From Limnoperna fortunei (Eukaryota > Mollusca > Bivalvia > Mytilida > Modiolidae): a stretch of DNA of 64,000 bases. A program made the translations under genes and the position numbers. The notes under the pieces are model-generated. The model was not told the DNA's origin and made no database searches. It worked only from the letters and a program-made list of their open reading frames with translations. This document shows, piece after piece, positions 1 to 62,341 of this stretch (positions are counted from its first letter, which is position 1; each line of letters starts with the position of its first letter). The stretch spans positions 54,704,074-54,768,073 of the forward strand of contig OX104113.1 in NCBI GenBank assembly GCA_944474755.1, written 5' to 3'.

Positions 1-189
1 GTGTTTAAACTTGTTAAACTTTACTTAGGAATTGTATATATATAGAAATATTTCTTCAAATTATGTAAAACCACAGACATATCATAGTCATTCTCTCGCC
101 CATCCATTGTGTTATTTTATTCTAAACCTACTTTCGGGTTAAGCGGAATCCACGTTTGCTGCTAATATCTTGTTGGATATATATTGTAC

Positions 190-828
190 CAGTCACACTA
201 CACCGCATAGCGTTAACGGACACCAAACGCAAAGAAAATGCGGCTGAAAGTTATCCGGTGATGAAAAGCATTTCCCGCTGCTGCTCGGTGCTCTCATGAT
301 CGCTGTACAATGACCGAACGATCAACACACATATACCGGATGAACGACGTACAGTTAACGGACTTCAACGTACTAGTAACGGATTCGTACCGCACAAAAC
401 GTACACGCAGCTTATGAAGAACTGACAAAACGTTCTTTGAACGTTCGACGAGCGTATTTCCGTTTAACTTACGTTACATCCGCTGCATGTCCGTTAGTAG
501 TCCGGCCGTAAATCAGGTCCACCGGGAAAGAACGGACTCGAACCGGACAAGTACAGAATAAGGAACGTACGAGTAACGAACAAAACGCATACCAGCGCAT
601 GGTTACCGTACATCTGACGGACAAATTTATTCGGTGCTGTACGTTCCAAATTTTGAACATGTTCAAAACTTTCCACCGAACGGAACGAACACCGCTGGAC
701 ATCGCCGGACAAGAAGCGCAAACGCCGCATGATAAACGGAAAAGAAACGCATGCGAACGGGCATGGACGGATAGAAAATTTTGTTATGCGTTGGACGTCA
801 GTTAAGGCTATACGGTGTAGTGTGACTG
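190..828. mobile_element. CpG-rich TIR element (non-autonomous DNA transposon)
   Basis: The ends are inverted copies: CAGTCACACTACACCG at 190 and its complement ending at 828, with similarity extending inward over about 30 bp (the GTTAACGGAC side). The interior is unusually rich in CG, GTAC and TTAACGGAC-like motifs compared with the AT-rich surroundings. It contains only short frames on both strands that overlap each other, so no protein is claimed. A target duplication could not be defined, and the superfamily is unknown. Confidence 0.6.
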
Positions 829-859
829 ATACTTGTATATCTTACTAGCCAAGCAGTAG

Positions 860-1064
860 CATCCTCACAAGTCAGGGTTTCTGTCCACATGGGTCCACTT
901 TCGTGGACACAGCAAACAAGTCAATTTCTAACAAAATTGTTAGTATAAAAGTCCCATTACTATTACCGTGAACACAGAAACACTAGCATCCTCACAAGTC
1001 ATGGTTTCTGTGTTCACATGTGTCCAGACACATGTGAACACAGAAACCCTGAATTGTGAGGATC
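860..1064. mobile_element. hairpin MITE (CATCCTCAC family), copy 1
   Basis: It begins CATCCTCACAAGTCAGGG and ends with the near-complement CTGAATTGTGAGGAT. An 8-bp direct repeat AGCAGTAG flanks it (852-859 and 1065-1072). The second half (about 985-1064) is itself a full hairpin of the 80-bp form seen at 29894. The same family occurs at 18873 and 29894. Confidence 0.75.
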
Positions 1065-1072
1065 AGCAGTAG

Positions 1073-2257
1073 AGGCTCCATGAATATTACATTTAACCTG
1101 TTTTAGAAATTCCGATTTTAATATATTCCTGATTTTTTTTTTGGCTTAACAGATTCATTTGACTATAACACTGTATCCCACCGGATGAAACCCATATTTA
1201 CCAACAGCGGGAGACAATAGGTTTAAATAACCTTATTTACATGAACTAGACGGGAAACAACCTTATTGTTCCTGTTAGTTATCTTGTTGCACCGAACTAC
1301 ACGGGAAACTAGTTGCATTTTAGACTAATTAGGCTTTCATTTTTGATATTGAGCATATTGTTCTCTTCAAATTTGTAAAAAAAAACAAGTGTCAAACGTT
1401 GCATTAACAAAAACCAAGGATGAAATAAAGGATGCTTCAACAGAAAGCTTGCCGAATTTTGATATGTATACATTCTTTAAGTGACAATCATGCACAGGTC
1501 AGCATTATATGCTTATGTCTTTTAATATCTTTTTTATGGACAGCTGATATATATTTCCTTAATGAAGGAATAAGAATATTTATTATAGTATGTCTGAGGC
1601 TCATAATAATAATAAATAATACTAACTTAATTCTAAGTCAATTTGATCGTTTTTGAATTTATAACCTTCATGTAGGAAAATAATTCGCCTTTTTAAAAAT
1701 TCACAGATTTTTAATTTTTATTTTGTATCAATGTTTACACATCGTTTTAATAATTGACATATACTTGGGTACTACGTCATATGTATCCTTCTCTTTTGGA
1801 TGAATAAATGCAGCAACAAAACATTTAGGACATAATACAATAAAACATTTATATTGGTACAAATTTTACATCGGGTCCTAGAGAATATCTTGGCACAAAT
1901 AAATCGTATAGTCAAATGTATCTATACTCATAAATATTAATTACTGTTTCTTTTTTGGGGAAGTTATCAACCTAATCACGTGATTTACTCATTTATATAG
2001 TATTGCATATAGACACAAAATGGATTCCCATTAGGTTTTATTTGTATTCGTGTTCGTATATTTAAGGTACAATCTCAAAGTTTTTTGGGTTAATTAATTT
2101 TTGTGCTCATTGCCGATTACCGACACATTTTTGGATAATAATGCCGGTTTTAAAAATATAGATTAATGACAATTTCTACAATTTATAAAATCTGTTTGGC
2201 AAAGTATTATTCTGATGTTTTGCGACATGTAAGCTATTCCATGTACATTGTTGTTTG
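1073..2257. other. AT-rich stretch without recognised feature
   Basis: It contains a 74-codon frame at 1432-1656 that is hydrophobic and low in complexity. It resembles no ABCC exon and has no convincing splice context. Nothing else is supported. Confidence 0.5.
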
Positions 2258-2452
2258 AATGTTGTTTAACGCCACTTTCAGCAATTTTTCAGCTATAGCA
2301 TGGCGTCCAGTTTTTTGGGGGGAGGAAGCCGGAGAAAACACCAACCTTCGGTAGGAAAACTGGCAATCCTTGCCAATTAAGATTTGAAGTCGAGCTCACC
2401 CGTAGTGAGACTCGAACCCGCTATCTCAGTGTTGACAAACCACGTACGGGAT
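2258..2452 (-). mobile_element. tRNA-derived SINE (bivalve type), copy A
   Basis: Read on the - strand this is a tRNA-like head with B-box (GGGTTCGAGTCTCACTACGG), then a body (CTTAATTGGCAAGGATTGCC...ACTGGACGCCATG) and a tail complementary to AACGCCACTTTCAGC. The same consensus occurs at about 13513, 17786, 20274, 38812, 39597 and 40790. The A-box end is cut short. Confidence 0.75.
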
Positions 2453-2989
2453 TAAAAAGTTGATTTATATGTTCCTGTCACCTGGTGACACTCTTTCCCG
2501 TCCTCAAACATCATTAAGTCACGAGATAAACATTATGGTAAAATTAATTTCAGCAAGAGCTTACTTTTTTTTCAATAAAAATCTACTATATGGTAAGTAG
2601 CATAGCTACTTTAATTGATTAAATTTGTAAATGTTTTAGAGCCAAAGCCTTATACTTAACATTTATATCTAAGATAAACTTGAGAGACCATGGTTTAGTT
2701 TTAACATAAAGAACGAATTTAAAAGATTTTGTCAAGCAATTAATAGAACTGTTTTCAATTCTATCGTTCTAAGAAGATTTCTCGCTTGTACCAAACAGAC
2801 AGTTCTTGGTATGCGAACAATTAGTCCTACAAATAGTATGTGACTTGTCAAAATTAGTAATTATTATAATTAATAATTTGATATGATATTAAAAGTATGG
2901 AAATATTTTAAATTTTATGTAATTTCAGAATTTGTAATCCACGCATAATATATATGTATATAAACTTTTTACCTGTTATTGTCATTCGT

Positions 2990-3175
<186 letters not shown>

Positions 3176-3766
3176 GAAGGCATACATAAACAAAAATTAA
3201 CAACAGATCATATAGTAGAATAATGCAATCTTCAAGTCCACTTTCCTTAGTATTAAAGACTTTTTAATAAATGGAACAACAAACTGCAAATGACTCCAAG
3301 AAGACATTATATTTTTATATTTATTTATATCATTTTAAACTATTTTTAATGTTATTTTCTATTTTTTTTCTTTTTATACAATGCCAGATGGTATCATTAT
3401 TTATAAATTAATTATTGTACGGCCTTTGGGTTGTTATTTTTAAGTAATTCATTACCAATTATTTTTATTTAAAACGCAAATAAATGATATTAAGACATTC
3501 TGAATTTAAATTTTATAAAATTCACTGTTAAAATTTAAAACGCGATCATTTCTGGGTTTTGACTTTAAAGGGTTTTAGCGCCTTTTACTATATGTTGACC
3601 TTTCAACATCTATTTTCTTCCCATTAAGAACCGAAAGAAGTATAAATCGTAAATGGATCATATTTTTGCATTATATTGTGTGTATTAACGCGTATTGATG
3701 TTTGGGTATGCATTTAAAACTGCAGGTTTTCTTAATTTTATGTAATTGTGTTTTCATTAATCTTAG

Positions 3767-53188
<49,422 letters not shown>

Positions 53189-53276
53189 ATAATCTGGAAG
53201 ACATTGAAGAAAAAGACGAGAATATAAATGTCAGCGTTATCGACCAAATTGGAAATATAACAGACAACAAGTTGTA

Positions 53277-53282
53277 AATAAA
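53277..53282 (+). promoter_or_regulatory. candidate poly(A) signal of the ABCC4-like gene
   Basis: AATAAA lies 89 bp after the TAG stop and overlaps the TAA that closes the alternative frame. Its position suits a short 3' UTR, but such hexamers are common in this AT-rich DNA. Confidence 0.4.
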
Positions 53283-53776
53283 TGTTTTGGTATATACCAG
53301 ACGTATTAAGTGATGGTGATATAACCGTAACAGTTAAAGAAGATTTGGTAAACAATTTAAAAAAAAACTTGAGAAGCACTGAAATTAAATATAACAGTGC
53401 CTTGATCTAGTCCGTCCATTATATAACAAACAATTGCGAGATTCGTACACTTCACGTTCTTTGACTGATTAAATAACAAAAATACAATAAGATCTGAATA
53501 ATAGCAGATCGCAATATTCTACATGGTAAATTTGGATCTTTTTTCAAAATGAGCTCATACCAGCTACAGTCTGTGATCAAATTATCACACACGCAGCTGG
53601 TAGCAATAATAATAATATTCCAGTGAAGTTTATAAAATATTATTGCAATTAAAACATTGCTCGACCCTCTTTGTTTTTATTTCTATTGATTACGTTTTAG
53701 GGTAAAATTATACACGCCTGAAGTAAAAGCACGTAAGTCGTAAACAGAAATTATTTTGTTCATTTGGTGCAGTCTG

Positions 53777-53812
53777 GCCAGGTGAGCGATCATAGACTCA
53801 TGGGAGTTTCTA
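53777..53812 (+). repeat. 3'-end fragment of a pearl/Helentron-like element
   Basis: CAGGTGAGCGATCATAGACTC followed by a damaged hairpin and TTTCTAGCTT resembles the 3' ends at 7038 and 38129. No tandem core precedes it. Confidence 0.55.
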
Positions 53813-54548
53813 GCTTCATGTAGAACTATTATTTGAAGTTTCCTTTAGTTTGCCTAATAATCAGACCTTTTTTTGCTCCGTGTACCTCAAAAATGTCAGC
53901 GAATTTGTACCTTAAAAAATTCAAGAACTGCTTAGTGACGTCATATTTAGTTTCTCTTATATGATTTCATTTTTATACGGAGCATTCTTAAAAAGAACGT
54001 ATACATACATTGAACTTATAACATGATGCTCATTTCGATTTGTTCTGCAATTCTATGTTGAATACAAGTTGAGGTAAATTGTCTGATGTGTAACGTACGT
54101 CTAATGCCCGAACATTGAACGGCGCTAAATAATAAGCAACAGGCAGAAACGTGGTTTTTGAAATGCCACCGTGTTAAATAAACCTTGCTCTTGGTTCCCG
54201 TTTCTATTTTTTGTTCAGGTCAGGTTTTGGTAACCTAAGATCGTGCGAATTTTCGGACCAACTAAATTATGACAGTCTCGTAGTAATTACTTTCTTTTAA
54301 AATTTATTCCAGCATCTCAACGTCATAGTAATTCTAAGTCAAGATGATCAGCGTGTAAATCAAATATTAAATTATGTTTTAATTGATAATAACGTTTTGT
54401 TTGTTTTTCCAGTATCCACAATGAAGTCGCATCTACATGTACAAATGCTTTGTTCAAATGTTTCAACATTCATTTGTATAACATTATTATATATAACCAT
54501 ATATATTTAACTTTCACGAGTTCTGAAACCTTTTTTGTAATTATTTTT

Positions 54549-54949
54549 AACCAGGTTTTCAACGAAAATCCTGGTTACTAGATTGGGGTATGGCGGGCAG
54601 CGGCCAACAGAGGGTTTCCGGTCAATAACTTCAGTTTGGAAAAACCAATCTTGCTGAAACTTTAGATATAGCAAGCTTGCATGAAGATCTATCGTTGGGT
54701 TGGATCTGGGGACAGTCGAGCCAAGGTGAAGGTCACTGTTACTAAAAATAGAAAAACAGTTCCCGGTCATTAACCTTAGTTTGGATAAACCAATTATGCT
54801 GAAATTTTTGATATAGCGAGCTTGTATGAAGACGTAGCTTGAGATTGGTTATGGGGCAATCGGGTCAACGTCAAGGTCACTGTTACTTAAAAACAGTTTC
54901 CGCTAAGTCTACTACTGAAATTAATTTTTAGATCGTTGAAAACCTGGTT
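54549..54949. mobile_element. 401-bp element with 17-bp perfect TIRs
   Basis: AACCAGGTTTTCAACGA at 54549-54565 is exactly complementary to 54933-54949. The left end also folds on itself (AACCAGG...CCTGGTT). The interior has two similar ~165-bp units (CAAGGTGAAGGTCACTGTTACT and CAACGTCAAGGTCACTGTTACT). Non-coding. Confidence 0.75.
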
Positions 54950-55030
54950 TTTTGGCATGTTCACTTTTCTTGTGTACGGATTATTTCTCGGGCAGTTCAA
55001 CTGCACAAGTAATACAAAATGGGTTTTTTC

Positions 55031-55285
55031 TGGAGTTGACCTAATCCAAAAACTGTTATACATAATCCAAAAACTTAAAAAAGACCTAACAGTCCTTTCG
55101 TCACGTACTAAGAGTTCAGTGGATTTTATATCTGAAGAAGATGCTTTTGCAGTTAGCTGGAGTTGACCTAATCCAAAAACTGTTATACATAATCCAAAAA
55201 CTTAAAAAAGACCTACCAGTCCTTTTGTCACGTACTCAGAGTTCAGTAGATTTTTATCTCTGAAGGAGATGCTTCTGCACTTAGC
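55031..55285 (+). repeat. 127-bp direct tandem duplication
   Basis: The block starting TGGAGTTGACCTAATCCAAA at 55031 is repeated at 55158 with about ten small changes. The first copy is partly open (54936-55166), but nothing recognisable is encoded. Confidence 0.9.
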
Positions 55286-55770
55286 TAAATTTGGGTAAGA
55301 GTATCAACTATGTATTTCCTAAATGTGCTAGCTTTGCAGTGGCATTTGCACTTTACCCGTGCACGGCTCTATCCATCCGTTGAACCTTTAATGAAGATTT
55401 CAACACATTCACTATCAACTTATAAACAAGATTCAAAGTGTAATAACTAAACGCCATGCTAAAAAGTTTAAAAAAAAATTAAACGGCCGTCTGATATTTT
55501 TTAACTTCTAAAGCCTAATAAACTTACAAATAAAAAATATCTCGTAATTACGAGGTAACTATCTCGTTAAAAGGAGATAACTGTTTCGTAATTACTATAT
55601 ACTATATTTTTACAAAAACATGTGTATTAGGAAATACTGATCTTATAATAACGACATAACTATCCCCTTGAAAATAATAAAATACTCCGTTACTCACGAT
55701 CATGTAAGTGTTTTACATTTGATTACTATTGCTCTCATTCATCCAGTGATTATCTGAATCTAAAAATAAA

Positions 55771-55956
55771 TTATACCTTAACCGACCTCATCATTATGGA
55801 TTTCGCTAAAGCTTTTGACAGTTCCTCATCGCAGACTGCTTTACAAACTTCAGTAGTATGGCAAATCAGGTATAACACTAAACTGGATATCCGCATTTCT
55901 TTTAGCTCCAATAATGTAGCTCCTTTTTTATGGACGGAGCTACAAAGAGGTCCCAT
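55771..55956 (-). other. 61-codon ORF at the edge of the 5-kb foldback
   Basis: It reads MGPLCSSVHKKGATLLELKE and continues SLVLYLICHTTEVCKAVCDE. The composition is protein-like but I recognise no family. It overlaps the outermost inverted repeat and contains internal GTAGCTCC/GGAGCTAC inversions, so it may be non-coding element sequence. Confidence 0.25.
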
Positions 55957-58900
55957 TACTCGTAATGGAGCAAAAACACTCTTGGGATTTACACATATTT
56001 TCCGCTATTTAACCTCTGTCTTTATTTAATAAATATGTTTTTCTTTCCCCCGCCGTTCATCTGACATGTCTACAATGTCTAATTAAATAATATTAAAACT
56101 TTTTCGTAATCATGGCATTGTTGACATAATTAAAATTGTGGAGTGTAGAATTTCGGAATCGTATCTGTAAAATTTTGTAATAAGGGGACATAATCATAAT
56201 GCAATGAATGGCAGAAGACAGTTTGTTACGCTGGAAATTCCCTGAGGGAATATTTCAAACCGGAAGTTTTTTTTCACAAAATATCTACGCACACATGAGA
56301 ACTATTTTTTTGCTAGGTTCCCTTAGGGAATTAAAGCACGTGCTTTAATCTTTAATTTCGTTCCGTTTTCTGCAAGCTGAATCAGAATCTGAAGAACATT
56401 ATCGGAGTAATTAAACAATTATTACTTAGAAAAATACAAATCTACAATATGATCTCAATTAAATAATGTATTTTTATTCTAAGACTGCAGCGAAAATGTA
56501 AGAAATTGCTATTTCCATGTTCCCCAAAGGAACCGATTGATAAATTTTAACACGGATAGAAGGTAGAAATATAGTTAAATGACATTAAGATGATTTTATG
56601 ATAAAGGATCATTAGTATTTTATTGCAGGTATTATCCTATAACCACGAGAAAGTCATTTTTATACATAAAGCAATACATAACGCTGCAAAACTGCAAAGA
56701 TATTAAACTGCATATAGTATTATATTCCTTAATATATATATTTTCTGTTGTGAATTCAATGGCATAGAACGTACATTTACAATAAGGAACATTGTTATTT
56801 GTTTAGAACATTTTAAAAAGTTGAAACTGAAAGTCGGCAATAAAGAAATCAGTGTTGGGATATCTAATTCAATGTTTCGGTGCTTTCTAAATGTAATTCG
56901 AAGAAAGTTTCAAGAAATGTACAGAAACCTAACGTTATAGAAAACTAAAAAAGGCATTTAAAAGAATATTTCGGGAATACAAATTTACATAATATATAAC
57001 ATGACAGTACTAAAGCCAGTGTTCCTGTATATTTATGACACAGAAATCGGGTAAGTGTGCACTCAGGAAATGAAATTGAATGTTACACATGTCAAAGACA
57101 TCGATATAGTTATTAAATCTTGGAATATGAACGTACATCACAATATGACATAGAAACTAAACAAAATGTAATGTTACCTCAATAAATGTAAAGGTAAATC
57201 ACTATATAATAAGACATAGGCATCACTATAGTCAGTGTTTCCTGCATGCGGGAATGTGAATGTCATTTCTTATATAACATGACAAGACATTACTTAACCT
57301 AGTGTACGTCAGAGAATATGGAAGTTGTTCTTTATATTACATGACACGACTTTACCATAACTAGTATTTCCTCAGGGAACGTACACGTTTTCATTATGTT
57401 GTATGACGAGACATTACTTTTATATAACTAGTGTTCCCCCAGGGAATCATGGAACGTGGACAGACATCACTATAACTAGTATTCCTTCAGGAAATATACA
57501 TGTTCTTCATTATATAACATGACAAGACATCACTATAACTAGTATTTCCCCAGGGAACATAAATTTTCTTCATTATATAACATGATAAGACAGTTCTAAA
57601 ACTTGTTTTTCCTCAGGGAACATAAATGTTTGTCCATTATATAACGTAACAAAAGATTACTATAACTATAGTCAAAGTCAGCGTCGGTCCCTCCGGGAGA
57701 ATGCATATAGTTTGCATGTTATTGTATTCATGGCTTTATATTTTGTTACCAAAAAGCGTTATAAGTTCTGCATTTAATCAACACCTTACTATGACTAGCG
57801 TTCCCTGAGGGAACGTGTTTTTTTCATATTATAACATGTATAACAAAACAAGACATTACTATAACTTGTATTTCCTCAGGGAATGTAATAGGGAACACTA
57901 GTCATAGTAACGTCTTGACATGTTTTATAATGAACATTTACGTTCCCGAGGAAAGACTAGGTATATAAATGTCTTTTCATGTTATATAATTAATTATATT
58001 GACATTCCCTGAGGGAACATTAGTAAACTAATGTCTTGTCATATAATATAATGAAGAGCATATGTGTTCCCTGAGGAAAACTAGTGAAGAACAGTCACAT
58101 TCCCAGAAAGAGAACTAGGTATAGTAATCTTTTATTTCGTTATATAATGAAAGACATTTAGGTTCCCTGAGGAAAGACTAGTTTTAGAAATGTCTAATCA
58201 AGTAATATAGTGAAGAACCTTTATATTCCATGAGGTAGCACTAGTTATAGTCTTTTCGTGTGATAAAATGAAGAACTTTCACATATCCTGGGGAAACCAA
58301 AGTTTTAGTAATTTTCTGTTACATGATATAATCATGAAAAACAAGTAAAACTACAAGTTAAAGTAACTTCTTGCATGTTATGTAATGAAGAATATTTATA
58401 TCCCACGAGGAAGCACTAGTTATAATAACGTTTTGGCATGTTATGTAAAGAAGAACATTTTTTTCCTTAAGGAAACACTAATTATAGTGATGTCTTGAGG
58501 AAGCACTAGTAATAGTGATGCCTTGTTAGTTATATATTTAAGAACATTTTTATTCCATGAGGAAACACTAGTTTTAGTAGCGTCTTGGCATGTTATATAA
58601 TGAAGAACATTTATATTCCCGGAGGAAAAACTAGTTAAAGTAATGTCATGGCATGTTATATAATGAAGAATATTCGTATTCCCTGAGGAAATACTAGTTA
58701 TACAAAATCAGTTAGATAACCTCGCTCTTTGATGACTTGCTAAGTAATGTCTTGGCATGTTATTTAGAACATTTATATTCTTTTAGGAAACACTAGTCAT
58801 AGTAATGCCTTGTGATAAAATGAAAATAAAAAAATCAATAATATTCCCAGAGGAAACACTAGTTATAGTAATGCCTTGTCATGTTATATAATGAAGAATA

Positions 58901-60910
58901 TTCGTATTCCCGGAGGGAACACTAGTACAATGTTAGATAATGGATATTATTTGCATTCCCTGAGGAAATACAAGTTATAGTAATGTCTTGTTTTGTTATA
59001 CATGTTATATTATGAAGAAAACACGTTCCCTCAGGGAACGCTAGTCATAGTAATGTGTTGATTAAATGCAGAACTTATAACGCTTTTTGGTAACAAAATA
59101 TAAAGCCATGAATACAATAACATGCAAACTATATGCATTCTCCCGGAGGGACCGACGCTGACTTTGACTATAGTTATAGTAATCTTTTGTTACGTTATAT
59201 AATGGACAAACATTTATGTTCCCTGAGGAAAAACTAGTTTTAGAAATGTCTTATCATGTTATATAATGAAGAAAATTTATGTTCCCTGGGAAAATACTAG
59301 TTATAGTGATGTCTTGTCATGTTATATAATGAAGAACATGCATATTTCCTGAAGGAACATTAGTTATAGTGATGTCTGTCCAAGTTCAACGATTCCCTGG
59401 GGAAACACTAGTTATATAAAAGTAATGTCTCGTCATACAACATAATGAAGAACGTGTACGTTCCCTGATGAAATACTAGTTATGGTAAAGTCGTGTCATG
59501 TAATATAAAGAACAACTTCCATGTTCTCTGACGTACACTAGGTTAAGTAATGTCTTGTCATGTTATATAGGGAATGACATTCACATTCCCGCATGCAGGA
59601 AACACTGACTATAGTTATGCCTATGTCTTATTATATAGTGATTTACCTTTACATTTATTAAGGGAACAATAGATTTTTTTAGTTTCTATGTCATGTTATG
59701 TTGTGATGTACGTTCATATTCCAAGATTTAATAACTATATCGATGTCTTTGACATGTGTAACATTCAATTTCATTTCCTGAGTGCACACTTACCCGATTT
59801 CTGTGTCATAAATATACAGGAACACTGGCTTTAGTACTGTCATGTTATATATTATGTAAATTTGTATTCCCGAAATATTCTTTTAAATGCCTTTTTTAGT
59901 TTTCTATAACGTTAGGTTTCTGTACATTTCTTGAAACTTTCTTCGAATTACATTTAGAAAGCACCGAAACATTGAATTAGATATCCCAACACTGATTTCT
60001 TTATTGCCGACTTTCAGTTTCAACTTTTTAAAATGTTCTAAACAAATAACAATGTTCCTTATTGTAAATGTACGTTCTATGCCATTGAATTCACAACAGA
60101 AAATATATATATTAAGGAATATAATACTATATGCAGTTTAATATCTTTGCAGTTTTGCAGCGTTATGTATTGCTTTATGTATAAAAATGACTTTCTCGTG
60201 GTTATAGGATAATACCTGCAATAAACTACTAATGATCCTTTATCATAAAATCATCTTAGTAATGTCATTTAACTATATTTCTACTTTCTCTTCGTGTTAA
60301 AATTTATGAGTCGGTTTCCTTTGGGGAACACGGAAATAACAATTTCTTACATTTTCGCTTCAGTCTTAGAATAAAATACATTATTTAATTGAGATCATAT
60401 TGTAGATTTGTATTTTTCTAAGTTATTATTGTTTAATTACTCCGATACTGTTCTTCAGATTCAGATTCAGCTGGCAGAAAACGGAGCGAAATTAAATATG
60501 AAAGCACGTGCTTTGATTCCCTAAGGGAACCTATCAAAAAAATAGTTCTCATGTGTGCGTAGATATTTTGTGAAAAAACACTTCCGGTTTGAAATATTCC
60601 CTCAGGGAATTTTTCAGCGTAACAAACTGCCTTCTGCCAATGAATGCAGCTGGAATCATCCGGAATGATACTTTTTTTACCAAATCGATTCCGATATTAT
60701 TAAAATTATGCACTTCCGGAATTCATATTTTGTCAACAATGCCATGATTACGAATAAAGTGATAAAACTAACGAATACGCTGTTGTTGAAATATCAGTTA
60801 AACTGCAAATACATAAAAAAGTATGTAGCAAACTAGGGAAACGGTTTAATTGATTATAAATATACGGGTGTGAATCAATCCCGGGCTGCTCCATTACGAG
60901 TAATAGGACC
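55949..60910. mobile_element. ~5-kb foldback array with TTCCCTNAGGGAA-centred ~65-bp units
   Basis: The outermost inverted pair is 55949-55972 / 60887-60910 (GGTCCCATTACTCGTAATGG, one mismatch in 24). The main arms are about 56105-57885 and 58955-60752. Inside, from about 57000, ~65-bp monomers carry CATTATATAACATGACAAGA, CACTATAACTAGT and TTCCCTCAGGGAAC. Their orientation flips at about 57885, and the reverse orientation then continues to about 59640. No long ORF, no clear target duplication, and class unknown. Confidence 0.85.
56331..56348. other. 18-bp perfect palindrome with CACGTG core
   Basis: TTAAAGCACGTGCTTTAA, immediately after a TTCCCTTAGGGAA unit. The other arm has a slightly altered copy (GAAAGCACGTGCTTTGATTC near 60504). 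Confidence 0.9.
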
Positions 60911-61023
60911 GCATTTTGTTGGAACATTTGAGCAAAGCCGGTTGGTGCTATGTATGGAAGTGTTGAGTTCAGTTGGAGTGAGAAAGTTTAAGATCAATGT
61001 GTTATGACTTGTTTATATATGTA

Positions 61024-62024
61024 CACGCTAGTACACATGTACTATTTCTATGTCTACTATTCACCCCGGTTAATGAAGCTATATTTTATATAGCGGATTT
61101 AGCCGAGGGGTCAAGACCGCTGGACATAGTGCAGGCGAATTGGTGCCATAGTGTCACAACGGTGCGAGTTCGAATCCCGCTGAGGGTAAGCAAAAATTTG
61201 CCAGTGTTAAAAATCTAATTCAAACAGTGTTGGGCTTAATTTGTAGACGTATATATAAATATTTGATATTAACCCTGTATTTCTGATGTTTCAGAAATCC
61301 GCTGGATAGATATATTATATGGTTGTCACATTACTTAGACGTTTGTATATATATATATATATACACAAACGAATATTTACGTATATATTACGAATTGGTG
61401 CCATAGTGTCACAACGGTGAGTTCACATCTATCCAGCGGACATAGACAAAGTACATGTGTACTAGCGTGTGACGATTTTTCGTAACCAATACGTATTAAT
61501 CTGACAGTAATCTAACTCAGCATTATATATATATATATGGATAGATATATTATATGGTTGTCACAATACTTAGACGTTTGTATATAATTTACTTACTGTG
61601 ACTGTATGACGAGTAACTTTGTCATCCTATATAATATATACAAATATGCTGAATTAGATTACTGTCAGATTAATACGTATTGGTTACGAAAATTCCATCG
61701 TCACACGCTAGTACACATGTACTATGTCTATGTCTACGATTCACCCCGGTTAATGAAGCTATATTTTTATATAGCGGATTTGGCCGAGGGGTCTAGACCG
61801 CTGGACATAGTGCAGGCGAATTGGTGCCACAGTGTCACAACGGTGTGAGTTCGAATCCCGCTGAGGGAAAGCAAAAATTTGACAGTGTTAAAAATCTAAT
61901 TCAAACAGTGTTGGGCTTAATTTGTAGACGTATATATAAATATTTGATATTAACCCTGTATTTCTGATGTTTCAGAAATCCGCTGGATAGATATATTATA
62001 TGGTTGTCACAATACTTAGACGTT

Positions 62025-62054
<30 letters not shown>
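61024..62054 (+). repeat. duplicated tRNA-like SINE block (61024-61363 and 61704-62054) with an inverted middle
   Basis: The two ~340-bp copies are nearly identical and 680 bp apart. Each contains a tRNA-like head (61093-61190 and 61773-61868; GCCGAGGGGTC A-box, GGTGCGAGTTCGAATCC or GGTGTGAGTTCGAATCC B-box) and ends in a (TA)n run. Between them lies a ~72-bp inverted repeat (61449-61520 versus about 61644-61720; ACGTATTGGTTACGAAAA). The predicted acceptor stems do not pair, so these are SINE heads, not tRNA genes. Confidence 0.8.
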
Positions 62055-62058
<4 letters not shown>

Positions 62059-62341
62059 ATCAAGCATTGACATCTCTTCTTGGTAGAAAACTGGTATTGA
62101 TCTTATTTTTTCCCTACATTTGGTCGATATTGTTATTTGTAGGTTCTTCTTTGTTGGTTAAGGCTATCATAACAACAACATCTCGCTACCATGTGTATTA
62201 CTTAGAACAAAAAACATATCTTATTACAAAACATTACATGATTGCATCCGGTTTACAAATACATCAAATAGATAATTAGCCATGTGATTGTTTATATAAA
62301 TATAGGAATTAAGAAACAAACGAATTATCAATTTATCAACA
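62055..62341 (-). repeat. probable 3' LTR of a Ty3/Gypsy-type element
   Basis: On the - strand it starts TGTTGATAAATTG right after a polypurine tract (AAAGAAAGGGGGA, 62342-62356) and ends ...TTGATGGCA at a (TA)n run, so a TATAT-type target duplication is possible. The 5' LTR is outside the window, so LTR identity cannot be checked here. Confidence 0.6.

Noticed and set aside
599..805. Overlapping frames on both strands in the first TIR element
   Set aside because: Open by virtue of high GC in a repeat-rich element. No start context, domain or codon signal.
57000..59640. EBF or STAT binding-site array based on TTCCCTNAGGGAA
   Set aside because: EBF sites have a 2-bp gap between CCC and GGG and STAT sites have different spacing. 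The core has a 3-bp gap, so the match is superficial.
61093..61190. tRNA gene
   Set aside because: A- and B-box-like words are present, but the acceptor and anticodon stems do not form, and the unit is a repeated SINE head.
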